From positions 16,790,559-16,854,558 of the forward strand of contig NC_088680.1 of NCBI RefSeq assembly GCF_950023065.1: a stretch of DNA of 64,000 nt, written 5' to 3'. The translations under genes were made by a program, and so were the position numbers. The first letter of the stretch is position 1. Each line of letters begins with the position of its first letter. Positions 1-12,720 of this stretch are shown piece by piece. The notes beneath the pieces were generated by a model. The model ran no database searches. It saw only the letters and a program-made list of their open reading frames with translations, and was not told where the DNA came from. This DNA comes from Planococcus citri (taxonomy: Eukaryota > Arthropoda > Insecta > Hemiptera > Pseudococcidae).

Positions 1-2715
1 TTTGGAAAATTTCAACAATCAACGCCTTCATTATGCTACAATATTTCAACTAGGTATCTTCTTCAACTCGACTTCGTAAAATATTTTTTTTCAACCATCA
101 AACCGAGAAAAAAATTATTAACGTTCAAATCGATGAAAAAGGTAAACTCGAAAGTATAAAAAAATGAAAAATAAATAAATAAATGAAATAAGTAGGTATG
201 TATTTGGTAGATACCTATTAATTTCACGTCTTTGAGAATCATTCAACCCAAGTTTTTATTTCAACGAAAAAATTTAAAGAAAATACATAAAATAAGAAAA
301 CGAGGTTTTTTCATGCAAAAAAATTTTTGAAAGAGTAAATTTTCCATGTTTTATTTTTTTTTTTTTGTTCGAATCCGCGAAATAAAATGATCAAGTTCAA
401 ATATTTACTATTCATTTTTTCTCCTGGAAATTTGTTTCGTTCGAAAAAGTACTTAAGAATTTCGATCAATCTGCAGCGAGAAGATTGAAATTTTATTCTT
501 TGGCATTGTAAAAAAATAGAGGAATTTGAGCGATTTTCAACGAAAAATAAAGACATAAAATCAACAAATCGAGATTACCAAAGAATTCAATAATTTTTAT
601 TAGAGATGTAATTATAGTGGTTTTCTAAATTAACCACAACACGACGTAATGATGAAAAAAACCTGTGAATTGACGATAAATCGATTACATTCAATGTAGA
701 TGAATCTTCGATAACATTTGATGAGTATTTCAAACAAGCCTATTTCAACCAAAACGGATCAACTTGATAAAAATTCGAATTGATTTGGAAAAAAAAACAA
801 TTTTTCAGACGATTTGAAAACTGATATCAAACGTACGAGTAAAATTAAGTAAATATCACTTCAGGTAATGAAACGTTCTGTTCATCCAAACGTACTTTTT
901 TCACTTTAAGATTGCCTCAAGAAGATATTTGAACAAAAATTCATTGACTTGAATTCCAGAGAAAATTTTTTGCCAGATGAAAATTTTCATGTTTTTTCAA
1001 AATACATAAACACAGTTCAATATAATTTTCTAAAGCTAGTTTAGGTAGGTATTATTTTTTTTTTCATTTTCAAAATGAGTTTACGTAAATTTTTGGAATA
1101 GAAATGAGCCCCCTCTTCTCGCCGATTTTTATTCATTTTTTTGAAAATGAAGGAAAATTTCAACTTTTTTTTTTTTGATTTTGAATAATATTTTGATACG
1201 AGTAATTCCACAGGTAATTCATTTTTCAAATCATCTTACAATTTTAAGCATTCTTCGACGTATTTTGATCCATTTAAGTCGATGGAGAGCTAAAATTTCT
1301 CCACTTCTTACTCTACAATTTTTTACAGAATTCGATTAAACGATAATACTTCATTTCGATCAAAATTTCTTCTTCTATGGCCGTGAATTATCCAAAAAAA
1401 TGACCGTAAAAATTATATCGTCGAAGTTGGCAAAAAACTTCGTCTCAAAACTGATGAAATTCGCAGCCTTCGATCAACTTACTATAGTTGAAGTAATTTT
1501 CAAAGCACAAATTTCAAAGTGAAATACAAATTAAATTTTCAAAATAAACTCTACACAATTCTTCACATCTTCGACCAAAAATGATTCATTTCCGCCAAAA
1601 TGCAATAAATCGCAAATTTATCACTCAATTTCTCAAATATTCGTTAAATTTGTGTTCACCATTACTCAAAATTTCCCACCAAATCGTTCAATCAACGCGA
1701 GGAACGAATTCTTTCGACCGTATTTCGCATAATTTTCATATTTACTTCGCCTTCTCAACATCTCATCATCTTGCATCTTGCACAAAAACCCGAAAAAAAC
1801 AAAAACATCGAAGAAAGAACCTCGTCAAAAAAATAATCTACACCTTAATAATCCAGCACCCTTCATTGAGTACACCCTTTCTTTAACATCCTCATTCCAA
1901 CACCTCCGGAGTCTTTTTTCCTATACAGCAATACACCTTAACCATAGAGACTAAAGAAAAGAAAAAGGTACGATATCAAAACCACGTTAATGGAACCGTC
2001 GCTGAAAATATGGAAAAAAACACTATATCCCGGCATCTCAATAATAATTAAACATCGTGGGTGAAGAAGCGCGGACAAAAGGGGGCCGGAAAGTGAAAAA
2101 GGGAAATTAAAACGAAATAAACCTCAGCCTGAGGCGACTCGTAAGAATAATCTCAGTCTCAGTGTCGTCGTTTGTCGCCTGTTACGTCGCTGTCGTTCAA
2201 TTTACCTCGAAAAATCGTCGGCTTATTTGATTCGCGAGGAATCATTTTCCCCAGCTCAAGATATTTTTGGGCAGAACTTTTCGTACCTCACGTATATAGG
2301 TATATTTTATCTAAAAATACCGAAAAAAAGAGCATCTCGAGCCGGTATAGGTAGAAAGTCGTCGTCCTCGGTAGAGTAAATTAAAACGGCAACTTTTGCA
2401 CGAGCGACCGAAAAATATCCAGAATCGAATTACCTACGACTACGACGACGACGACATCGAAATACTATACTCGGAATTCCCTTCCCAACAGCACCGGGGA
2501 AATCAAATTCGAATCGAATCCAGTCCGAAACCAATAATAAGGAAAACCTGAGCTAAAAACCGCACATCGTCGTCGATATTGTGTAAATGGTCATTTTATA
2601 AGACGCCCGGCTTCGTTTTTCTCTTCTTCTTTGGAAAAGGAAAAAAATTATCCGGCAACTTAATAGTTACCTAACTAAGATACGAATGAAATTTCAAATC
2701 TCCAAAGTCACTTAC
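1..2715 (-). other. slit intron 1 (partial, runs off left edge)
   Basis: This stretch lies downstream, on the minus strand, of the slit donor at 2715-2710 and is interpreted as its first coding intron. It is AT-rich with many A and T runs. About 1900-2700 is richer in CpG than the rest, with no exon I can support on either strand. No leucine-rich-repeat coding segment is visible, so the next slit exon should be beyond position 1. Open frames here lack domain signatures and paired splice sites. Confidence 0.5.
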
Positions 2716-2993
2716 AGTCTTTCCACATTTGTCGGTAAATTCTCCGGCATCGAGACGAATCCTTTCTGCGAGCAATCCACCGTTAGCGAAGTACACGTGC
2801 ATCCTTTCGGGCATTTTGACAAAGTGGTCGTCGAAGAAGACTCTCCTGCCGCTCCGACGATTAGATTTACAATAGGATGACCGTTCACTTTGCCATTTAC
2901 CGGGAATACGTCGTTATTGCCTCCGTTATTGGCCCAGACTCCTCCGCACGTCGTCAGTAAAATCGCGATTAAAATAATTCTAGGTGCCGTCAT
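2716..2993 (-). CDS. sli: Slit homologue, first coding exon (signal peptide + LRRNT)
   Basis: Slit is a secreted leucine-rich-repeat axon-guidance ligand of Roundabout receptors. The exon encodes about 92 aa. It starts at the ATG at 2993-2991 (MTAPRIILIAIL...), which opens a classic signal peptide; an in-frame ATG 25 codons upstream would place a basic stretch before that signal and is less likely. A Ser/Thr-rich linker follows, then an LRR N-terminal cap with the cysteine pattern C-P-x-G-C-x-C and V-D-C, ending in N-V-E-R-L. The same V/TERL position is, from memory, where the first coding exon of vertebrate SLIT genes ends, and the next exon starts the first repeat. A strong donor (AGACT|GTAAGT, minus strand) follows at 2715-2710. 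Only the N-terminus is present. Other LRR proteins share such caps, so the name rests on cap similarity and the intron position. Confidence 0.75.
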
Positions 2994-3554
2994 TTCGGCG
3001 ACCGGGTATCTTCGGCGATCGAATTCCAGCTTTTGGAAGAAACAAAAAAACAACGACGCGAAAAACATACGTATCTATACACGAAGAAACCTCCACGAGA
3101 ACAACGTCGCGCGATTATTCACATCGCGAAATATTATTATCGACGTTGATTAAAATAGAAAAAATAATTATAAAAATAAAAAAAAAAATAGAAAAAAAAT
3201 CAACGATCGCGGATCACATTTGCTCGAAAAATAATGGCGCGAAAAATCACATCATTCACTTCAATATTTTTCCGTTTTAATTCTATATTTTAAATAATAT
3301 ATTTTTATTCGAAAAATAATAATAAAAAATCGAGAAAAAATATTACGTAAACGAACCCACGAGACTTCGACTAAGCCGCCAGCACGCGCTACTTTCCGCA
3401 ACAAAATCACATCAACGACTACCAACAACCTTTTACTCTACAATATAAAGCTATAGCTAACAAGTTCCGACACAGCGTTCTTTCTGCGCGCCGCCTCTTT
3501 CAGTCGTCAGAGGGTGTCTTGCTCCAGCCAGACCAACTCAACTCCAACGTTTAT
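2994..3554 (-). promoter_or_regulatory. Probable slit 5' leader / upstream region
   Basis: This is the sequence immediately upstream (minus strand) of the slit start codon. It has several A/T runs and a CpG-richer part at 3350-3540. A possible 3' splice site on the minus strand (pyrimidine tract then CCAAAAG) lies just upstream of 3030, so part of the leader may be spliced. I cannot place a transcription start. The region ends where the inverted-repeat element at 3555 begins. Confidence 0.35.
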
Positions 3555-5593
3555 AAACAGAAAGAGGTTATACCAACAAAAAAAAGATAGGTGTATTCTA
3601 CATTACATAGCTATTTTTGAAATCGCCCATCCACTGATGTGACGTCACCTGGAAGAAGTTAGAAAGAATGAACAATATTTTTACAAAGCATTTGTATGGC
3701 GAAAATTCAGTTCCTCATTTTTTTTGGCAAAATGAAGGGGTTTAGAGTGGAATTTTGTTGAACAAGATTTAAAGGTATTAAAATTTACTACCGATTGATA
3801 TAATTTTTTTTAAATTTTGTACAATACCCTAATAACGATTTTATGATTATTTTCATCCTCAAATTTTCACTGCATGTCAACTTCATACTGAAATTACACA
3901 ACATTTTCAGCGAGCACCTACATGGTTTAAAATACCAAAATGTTTAGAATTTTTCTTTTTCGCTCTTTAATTTGGTTTTTTTTTTTTTTTTTTGGTAATT
4001 GATCTGTTTATAATAGAATCGAATCATTTACGCTTACGAACGATTGGCGATAAAATAAATTGATTGATTTCTTGGTGAATCGTTCGCAAACGGATCATGA
4101 TCCCTTTTCAAGCGAAGTGAATCAAATTAAATCGAATCGATTCGATTCATTCACAACCGATTGGCGATTGAACAAACTGACTGATTTCTAGGAGTTACTG
4201 AATCATTCGCGAACGAATCGATTCCTATAATGATACGTGACTCGTTCGCGAACGAATTGAATCGTATAAGTGACTCGTTCACGAACGAATCGATTGATAT
4301 ATTTAATTTTTGATGAATCATTCGCGAACGAATTGAATCGTTTAAGTGACTCATTCGCGAACGAATCGATTCATTTACTCAATTTTTGATGAATCATTCG
4401 CGAACGAATTGAATAATTTTCAGTGAATCATTCGCGAACGAATTGATTCGTGTAAGAGACTCGTTCGCGAACGAATCGATTTATTTACTCAATTATTGAT
4501 GAATCATTCGCGAACGAATTGAGTGACTCGTTCGGGAACGAATCGATTCATTTACTCAATTTTTTGGTGAATCATTCATGAACGAATTGATTCGTATAAG
4601 TGACTCGTTCGCGAACGAATCGATTCATTTACTCAATTTTTGATGAATCATTCGCGAACGAATTGATTCATATAAATGACTCGTTCGCGAACGAATCGAT
4701 TCGTATAGTAATAAGTGACTCGTTTGCGAACAAATCGATTCATTTACTCAATTTCTGATGATGAATCATTCGCGAACGAATTGAATCGTTCAAGTGACTT
4801 GTTCCCGAACGATGGATTCATTTACTCAATTTTTGATGAATCATTCGCGAACGAATTCATTCGTATAAGTGATGATTCATATAAATGACTCGTTTGCGAA
4901 CGAATCGATTCGTATAGTAATAAGTGACTCGTTTGCGAACAAATCGATTCATTTACTTACTCAATTTTTGATGAATCATTCGCGAACAAATTGAATCGTT
5001 CAAGTGACTTGTTCCCGAACGAATCGATTCATTTACTCAATTTTCGGTGAATCATTCACGAACGAATTGAATTGTTCAAGTGACTCGTTCCCGAACGAAT
5101 CGATTCATGTACTCAATTTTGATGAATCATTCGCGAACGAATTGAATAATTGTCAGTGAATCATTCGCGAACGAATCCATTCGTATAAGTGACTCGTTCC
5201 CGAACGAATCGATTCATTTACTCAATTTTGATGACTCGTTCGCGAACGAATTGAGTGACTCGTTCGGGAACGAATCGATTCATTTACTCAATTTTTGGCG
5301 AATCATTCACGAACGAATTGAATTATTTTTTGTGAATCATCCACGAACGAATTGATTCATAAATTAAAGAATTGATCGATTCGTTGGCGAATGGTTTTTT
5401 CAATGATTCACCACAAATTGAGGGTCGTATTAGTTCTTTGCTTCTTTGTTCTTTATTTTGCCCCCTCCCCCCCATGAAAAACCATAAAATATTACTCGAC
5501 CATCATTTTAATAACCTGCAGGGATCTTCTACCAAGTGACGTCACACGCTTGGTGCGAAAAAAAACGTGTTTTGGTGTACCCTCTTTCAGTTT
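3555..5593. mobile_element. Inverted-repeat element carrying a palindromic satellite array
   Basis: The ends are inverted repeats. 3555-3577 (AAACAGAAAGAGGTTATACC...) matches the complement of 5593-5571 (AAACTGAAAGAGGGTACACC...) at about 20 of 23 positions. A second block, 3637-3660, with GTGACGTCAC followed by TGG.AGAAG, matches the complement of 5548-5522. Between them lies the array listed separately. No transposase is present and no target-site duplication could be fixed, so the superfamily is unknown. Both inner blocks carry a perfect TGACGTCA octamer (3640-3647 and 5537-5544). Confidence 0.65.
4010..5400. repeat. Palindromic satellite array 1 (TCGTTCGCGAACGA core)
   Basis: About 1.4 kb of diverged units of roughly 70-80 bp. 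Each has two dyad cores: one fully self-complementary (TCGTTCGCGAACGA) and one near-palindrome (ATCATTCGCGAACGAAT). They are separated by spacers of the type TCGATTCATTTACTCAA and GATTCGTATAAGTGAC. Several larger units repeat almost exactly (for example 4690-4830 and 4880-5020), suggesting recent duplication. Open frames through it are spurious. Confidence 0.9.
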
Positions 5594-7643
5594 ACAGATG
5601 TTGACTCAAGTCAACCCTTTCTTCCTCAATGTTCACCACCATCGTTCGTCTGATTACAAACATACAAACTCAGGTAAACGAACAAAAAAATACAATATTT
5701 AAAAAAGCGAAAAGAAAGAAGAAAACCTCGAGCCAAAAGAAGAAGAAGGAAACGAAACACACAGTTGACTATACTATACAAGGTTCATAGAGTTCTACTT
5801 TTCTTCGTCTCATTATTTTCGTCACTTTTATTTTTTTGTTGAAACAAAACGCAGTCTCGAGCCGGCGCGGCGAATCGCGAAAATAAAGTTGTCGAGAAAA
5901 AGCTCAGCTCGCTCCTAAGAAAGATTTTTATCGCGAGGTAGAATTGTAAACGTAAAGCTAAGAGAGAACGCGAAGGAGGAAAAAAAAATTTGTGTAAACC
6001 GAAAATTATTATTCGTGAAAAGGAAGTCATAAAGGTGAAAATAAGTTGAAAGGTGTTACCGTAGCGAGTTAACACCCGGGGTGTGATTTTAATGGCATGA
6101 TAAGAAGGACGACGACGACGAGTACGGTGTGTTTTTTCGACCCCGCGCTCCTGCTCCTGATCCTTGTACGTCCTCACGACGACGCCATGCCATTCTCTCT
6201 CACTCACATCGAGTTTAATTTTTAGAGTATACTATAGAGGTACGCATAATGTTATAGTTATTTAAAATGGGTCTACGTCGTTATACTCTCTATGCAATAA
6301 CGCACCGAAAAAAAAACCTTACCTCTCGTTCACCCCTTTTTACCTATCATCATTACCATCGTATCCCTTTCTTCGTATACCTACGTAACGTAGTATAACA
6401 CAATCTTTTAGTTTTTCCGGCCATTTGACCGCGAAAGCTCGAATACGGTAGATATTAAGCTAACTCGGTAGGTATAGTCCGCCAAAAATAAGGCGAAATT
6501 GTCTAGCGAAACGTGCACGAAATTTCATTAGTGGTAGGTTAAATGTAAATTTTTGAAAAAGTCGATATATTTCCCGAAATTAAATCATTGTGTCGAAACA
6601 ACATCTATAACCATATTTTTCCAGGTAAAATTCCAAGCATTTTTTACTTTTTGATTCTTGAAGAATTTTACAAAAATTCGAATATGGTCCTTTGCCTCTT
6701 TTTTCTTCGAAACCAAAATCGGATCAAATTGAGAATTAAGGTGATTTTCTTGGCCCTGGAGAAACGTTACAACGGTAGGTACAGTTTATGGCCTGGCAGA
6801 AACAAATTTGGAAAAATTACATATGCTTCGATTGATCCAAGGGGATCACGAGAAATTTTGCTAGACCTCATTTGGACTTTCTCATAGCATTTATTAAAAA
6901 CTATAAAATTAAAAACATTTAACGAAAAAAAAATTGCTGGAAAAGATTTTGAATTTGAACCAACAAAAACGGATTTGAAAAATTTGGGTCAAAATCGATC
7001 AACATCATCACAAACATGACTACTACGAGATTTGAAGTGCCGAATTTCATGGTGGCCCTTTTTATAACAATCTTTCACAGGTTCCATCATGACCCAAAAC
7101 TATACACTATTAATCGATTTGGAAAATCGAAAAAATTTTCCCTAATTTTTTGGTTAAAATGCATCCTCGGTCTAGTGAGTCGCATAATAATTATAAGCAC
7201 TGAAGTCTGACAACAATTGAACCCCAATCAAAAAAAAATTGGAGCTCAGGTTATAAAAAAAATCAGTGGATGAACCAAAGACATCTTTCCCCCATTCAAA
7301 GAGTCAAATTTCGGAAAATTTATGAAATTTAGCACCAACAAACTCGAAATAATCGATTTCTGATCCACTTCAATACCGAATTGATTTAGGAAAATAATCA
7401 AAAATATAGAACGACGAATCAATTCAGAAGGTTGAAATAGGATTCAATATTAAACGTACCCGATTTTATCATTTTCATAAGTAAAATTTCATAACTTCGT
7501 CACTTGAAAAATTGAATTCAACGAATTAGTCAAAACTTGACATTTTTCTGTCGATGGAAGTTGAATCTCTACTCCGCGAATTCGACAAAAAATGAACGTC
7601 TAAAAAATACTTTTTATACAATTTATACATTTTTTTGACTTAC
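5594..7643. other. Noncoding stretch with a CpG-richer patch
   Basis: About 5790-6480 is richer in G/C and CpG than its surroundings and contains a short GAC trinucleotide run near 6107-6122. A 140-codon minus-strand frame crosses it (6207-5785) but is strongly Arg/Ser/Phe biased with no domain, and I do not call it. A weak minus-strand donor (CG|GTAACA at 6059-6054) could belong to an untranslated upstream exon of slit. The rest, 6480-7640, is AT-rich with nothing I can support. Confidence 0.3.
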
Positions 7644-7720
7644 CATTGTATGAGATAGAAACGACGATGATGGTCCGATTACTACAGATGGACCAAGGAA
7701 ACGCCCAGGAGAAAATCCAT
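7644..7720 (-). CDS. Internal coding exon of an unidentified protein (exon B)
   Basis: A 77-nt exon bounded on the minus strand by a good acceptor (TTTCTTTTTCAG) at 7732-7721 and a consensus donor (ATG|GTAAGT) at 7643. It is open in the frame that joins in phase to the exon at 42185-42122: the split codon G|AT gives Asp, then GFSPGRFLGPSVVIG and a Ser-rich tail ending SFLSHTM. The donor leaves a complete codon (phase 0), and the following exon was not found in the window. The peptide is not one I recognise. Alternative: an untranslated upstream exon of slit, which lies downstream on the same strand and is also open in phase 0 at a possible acceptor near 3030. Confidence 0.45.
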
Positions 7721-7869
7721 CTGAAAAAGAAACATACGTATTACGTATACTGTATTTATCTAGCATTTTAAAAAACGAGAAAAAAATTGAGCAACACAAA
7801 GGAAAAATTATGAACAAAATATCTCTAACAAGGGAAGCCATTCAAAGTGCCCGTCTCCGATTGAAACAG

Positions 7870-8620
7870 AACGTTGATTATACCATAGGAAAGAGCATAC
7901 AGTCTGAAATCCTCAAAACCAAAGTTTCAGAAGCCCCGAATGATTTTTTGATTTTTAATGAATTTTTTAAAAACCAAAAACTGACCACTTTCGGCGATTT
8001 GTGCTCTTTTAAAAATATTTGATCCATAAAAATGATGAAAATCATTTCTGAAGCTGATAATCTATCAACTTCTAGTCATTTTGGACCATCTTGCACAATT
8101 TTCAATTTACTCAGAATTCTTCAATTTCTCGAGAAAGAAAATCAGAAATTATTTTTTTCAATGTTATCTTGGCATGGAAATTTTTTAGTCTACCACCCCA
8201 CCCCTCCCCCACCACCAATTCAAATGTCACTATTTCGAGCTATTTTGAAACCTCCAGTGCAGTTTTTAATTCCTCCAGAACTCTACAGTTTTTTCAGATA
8301 GTCCAAAAATCAATTCGCAATTAAAAAACAAGAAAAAAAATCTGTGGCAAAAAATGAACACTTCAGCTTTTTTCAGCCAACAGTTTTTGATTATTTGAAA
8401 AAAAAATTATCAAGTAGGTACGTAAAATAATATGATTTTAAAAAACACACTCAGGTGTTCGTCAGAAAAAACTACAAAAAAATGAAAAAAAAAAAACCAC
8501 CAAAAATGGTCCATTTTGGATTTTTAAAAACCAAGACGAATTTAGGCAACTTTGATTATGATGGTTTCAGATCATGCTCTTTCCAAAAAATCTCGGTCTA
8601 GCTAAGCTTTGAACTATGAT
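7870..8620. mobile_element. Degenerate fold-back element, relative of 28840-30192
   Basis: Near 7885 the sequence GGAAAGAGCAT then TCTGAAA.CC is repeated in inverted form near 8565-8600 (GGTTTCAGATCATGCTCTTTCC). Internal phrases (GGCGATTTGTGCTCTTTTAAAA, GATC..TAAAAATG) match those in the better-preserved element at 28840-30192. Termini are eroded, so the boundaries are approximate. Frames in this stretch are by-products of the repeat. Confidence 0.45.
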
Positions 8621-8640
8621 CTTGTAGCTGGGACGAAAAC

Positions 8641-10859
8641 TGTTCATGTAGGTACGTTCATAGCGCCATCTATTGCTTAATTCGATACTTCTTCAGAATA
8701 AGAACTCAATAAAGAATATTTTTGGTGATTATTTATTGTGATTAATGATTTCATTTTACTTCGAAACCACGTTTTCACAATTGATAAAAACACAATTACT
8801 CAAAATTTATACTAAACTGCAGAGAATCTCAAAAAAAAAAAAAAAAGGAAACCCAGGAAAACCACCCATTTCAAGCAATAAGCTTTATTATTCAAGTTAC
8901 AATAAACAGATTTCTCAAATAGGTCTGAAAATTCGATTTTCCCAACTTTTATTTATTTATTTATTTTATTGGGTGCCATATACAGCTACTATGGCGTTTT
9001 GGTGTAATAATCTTGTAATTATAAACACCCTCAAAAAAATTAATAAAAAAGACTGCTTATTTCAACAAAAATGAGAAAAATTTTCAATTACGAGCCCATT
9101 TTTTTAAAAAAATTAATATGAATTCTATAGGTACCTAAGCTTTGATTACTTCTTTTCCCGATAATTTACTTCACTGAATGTGATATGTAAAAGTTGAGTT
9201 TCTGGATCAATTCTCAACCTTTTTTTCCCACAATTTTGAGTTCCTCGTCCAAACAAATAGGTATAATTTATTGTTTAATTCAGTTTCAGGGCATGACTAT
9301 CAAATTTGCAAAATTAAATTTTTCGTATTTAAATGTTATTTCTTTTGCTATCAAAGTTTGCCGAGTTATTGGACCCCCCCCCCTTCCTCACTCCTCTTCA
9401 CAACAAAAATCAGTAATTTTTCTACATGTAAGAAAAAAATCACGACAACAGCAGCCAAACAAAATAAAGAGGAACCAAGGTAGAAACGATTTTAACAATG
9501 TTTCTGTAAAAGATAAGGAGAGTAAAAATATCAAAAGGAAAATTTTGAAGTACCGAGCGAATTTTTTCCATACTGAAACACTGCCAGATTAGCTGTAAAG
9601 GACACACCAAGAAATTTTTCGATTTTGAGGAAATTTTCGAAATTTCCTTCTCCACTTCTGATAATTTTTGAACATATTTTTCAGTTTTTCAGATACTCTC
9701 GAAAGGGAAAAATCAATTTTTCAATTTCCTCAACCGGTAAATTTGTTGGTTTTGAACCCTTCGACCATACATCTTAAATATTTGAAATGAAAAACTGAAC
9801 ATTTTCAATATTGGGGAAAAATTGGTTCGAATAATTTATCGATTATAAAGTAGTTCATGGATATTCGGATCCCTATCAAAACAAAAAAAAAAAAAAAAAA
9901 ACAAAAAAAAAATACATTTGCAAGAAAATCAGAAAGAGAGAGAATGGAAAAACCCACGCACACCAACTGCATAGTTTTTCAGGTGTAATCACAAATCAAT
10001 CACGTGATATTATCAATATTTTTATACCTGGCACCGAGAATATGTATCATGCAATGGTCCTTTTATTTATACACGAACGTGATAATGGATGACTGCGATA
10101 CATAGTTAAAAATATTAAATTTGAATTTGTTTATCTGCATTCAGATGGTCTGAGCAAAATCACCCACATTACATATGTAGTTCTGATGAACCATAATTAT
10201 AACAAATTCACTCTCAAGGTGAAATCAATACACCTATTCGGCATCAAGCACGTACATTTAACGCTAAATAAATATTCAACGATGGGTACCTTTGATAAAA
10301 ACTTATTTTAAAACGAATTCGTTATATTTAATCCGAACTGCTAAAAAAAAAACGAGCACCGAACATTTTCTCTGCAAATGGTGCGATTAAAACAAAGATT
10401 TAATTAGCGCCATGTCTTGATTTCAAACAACCTCTATAACGAAAAGAGAGAAAAAAAACACATAAAGAGAAAAAAAAGGAAAACTACAAGACGATTTAGG
10501 TTTTCGGTGTATTCGATCTTCCTGCCATGTTTCCGCATCAGTGGCATTTTTTTCAATTAAAAATACCACCTAGATTTTTTTTCATCGGGTTGTTTTACAT
10601 AAAAGGGTAGCAAAAAGCTAGCCGTTTGTTTTCTCGCTTTTCGTTCTACCTATATATCTACAATAGGTCGACGAACCAACGAAAATGAATCCGTGGTCGA
10701 GCCTCATCGATAAGAAGAGATTTTTCCGGCAGGAAAATCTCCTCCATCGTATACACAAAACACACGTGAAAATTGAAGTTTGTAGTGGTATACATATTTC
10801 GTACCTATGCACATATTCAACTTCGCGTAGGATAATGTAAACTTGAAGCATTTTTATAC
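8641..10859. other. AT-rich noncoding stretch (inside a long intron)
   Basis: No exon or mobile element that I can support. It contains a nearly pure A tract at about 9879-9912 and several shorter A or C homopolymers. It lies within the proposed 34.4-kb intron of the gene with exons at 42185-42122 and 7720-7644. Confidence 0.3.
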
Positions 10860-11800
10860 GTACGACGATGACAATTTTTATAATGGAGCTGAATAGCCCG
10901 CGGTCGTATCCTCGGATTGTGCGAGTAAATAAAAACCGACGATTCTCTGTTTCTTACTTATTCGTTTATACGACCGAGCTTCATCGTCGTTTTGTGTCTT
11001 GTGTACTTATTTGTTCGTCGTCGACGTCGACGAAGACTAAATTCAATTTAAGCTACCGCGAAAGTATTAAATTTTCGAGATTTTTTTCCACACACACAAC
11101 ACACAGAAGAAGAAAAATTACTTCCCTTTCAGTTTCTCGCAGACAGAAGGACGATTCGATGATGAAGGACCTCCGAAGTAATTTTTACATCGAGATTGCA
11201 TTTTAATATTCGACTCGAGTAAACTATTATATTATCCTGGCAGCTCGATGCTTTCGCTTTAGCTGTTGCTGTTGCTGCTGCTGTTACGAGTAAATTAGAA
11301 ATGGGAATATTTCACCATTTCGATATATAACGCACGTGGATATGATAATAATACGAGATTGGCGAATGAGTTCGCTCTTCGTTGGTGTTTTTCAATGAAT
11401 GGCCTTATTTTTTTCACGCTATGCAACCATTTCGGTAGCAAAGTGCCGGATGTATTGCATATAATAGAGATGCGAGGCGCGTGATGAATTGTGGCGGTGA
11501 ATTTGCCGATGGCGAGGAGAAGGTGGTGGTGGGACAAGAGGTACGCCTGCAGTAGTCGCATTAGACTACTTTATGACGTATTCGGTGATATTATTGCAGA
11601 TGGTTGAGGCGTTTAAATCGCCGGTAATGGATAAAAAATAGGTACTTGGGGGTGTTACGACGATGTTTTAAATTGAATGTTTTCTACGAGTTTGACGACG
11701 TATAGTACATATTTCTGGTATATGGAATTGTTGAAACTGGGATGGAAGAAGTGCGTATGAAGGAGGTAGAGAAGATGATATTTTAAATTTATTGTAGGCA
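10860..11800. other. CpG-richer segment, possible regulatory block
   Basis: It stands out from the flanking AT-rich DNA by denser CpG and fewer homopolymers. It holds a short CTG/GTT run (GCTGTTGCTGTTGCTGCTGC at about 11262-11281). Two overlapping frames (10868-11206 plus, 11561-11295 minus) lack domains and splice support. The composition would suit an intronic enhancer or an untranslated exon, but that is inference only. Confidence 0.2.
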
Positions 11801-12224
11801 TTATGAACTTTTTCCAGCAGAGCAGTTTCATGGATTATCGGTTATTTTTGAACGAGTACGATGAAGCAAAAAAAGTTTTCAGTGGCATGTACATAAATGA
11901 AGTGATATTTGCTGAAAAATTATTCTCAAAATAGGGCCATTTTCTTAACATGATATCTAACGGAATTTTTTTGAAAAAAATCACTTCTTTTTCGATTTTT
12001 TTTCAACCAAATTTTCAGAAAGCTCTCTACTCGACCCCCCTCACCTCACACAAAAAAATCAACAGCGTATCTACTATTTTACCGACTTTTCTTAAGAAAA
12101 GTGGAGTACTGTATTTGTTGCGATGGTGGAAGTTGGGTCGGGGAGTGACTTTTCTTTACGTTTTGAGGGTCTGGGATCACGATACGACCATTCCCGAAAA
12201 TTCAGGTTTCCTTATATAAGGTTT

Positions 12225-12720
12225 ATATATATATGTATATATATATATATAAGTTTTTTTTGGTTTTTTCGATATAACTCAAAAGCTGTAAACTTTTGGA
12301 TCGTGGTGATAATTTTGGTTTGTAGGGACGGTAAAGGCCTAGTTGTATGCAAAGTTTCATCAAAATTGGTTCAGCCGTTTTCTAGATATTGAATTTTGAA
12401 AAATTGTGAAAAAAAAGTTTAAAGTTCAATAACCTCGAAAACTTTGAACTTTTGGAGCATGATGGTTATGTCAAAAAATCGGGCTTGTAACCTAGTTATA
12501 AGATTATAAATTTGATCAAAATCGGTTCAGCCGTTCCTGAGAAATTTCATTTTTAATGAATTTTGTGCAAAGTCACCCTGCAAATTTTGTCGCTCGATAA
12601 ACGCTGAAGCTGCGAACTTTTGAAACATGCTGATGATGACAAAATGTTAGGCAAGTATCCAACGGGTGAAAATTTAAATTTCATCAAAATCGGTTAAGCT
12701 GTTCTTGAGTAATTAATTTT
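12225..12720. repeat. (TA)n tract plus three degenerate units of about 165 bp
   Basis: A TA-rich microsatellite at about 12225-12251 is followed by three diverged units sharing the phrase CATCAAAATCGGTTCAGCCG (near 12358, 12515 and 12678), each followed by TT.TTGAG-type sequence. Units also share CGAAAACTTTGAACTTTTGGA-like segments. Such phrases are common in insect interspersed repeats. The family cannot be named from this copy. Confidence 0.5.

Noticed and set aside
4151..4354. Open frame with repeated NDSIRS/FANESRI-like residues
   Set aside because: It is a translation of the palindromic satellite array.
5785..6207. 140-codon minus-strand open frame
   Set aside because: Composition is driven by a locally CpG-rich patch. 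There is no domain, no signal peptide and no supporting splice structure, and it is more like leader or promoter sequence.
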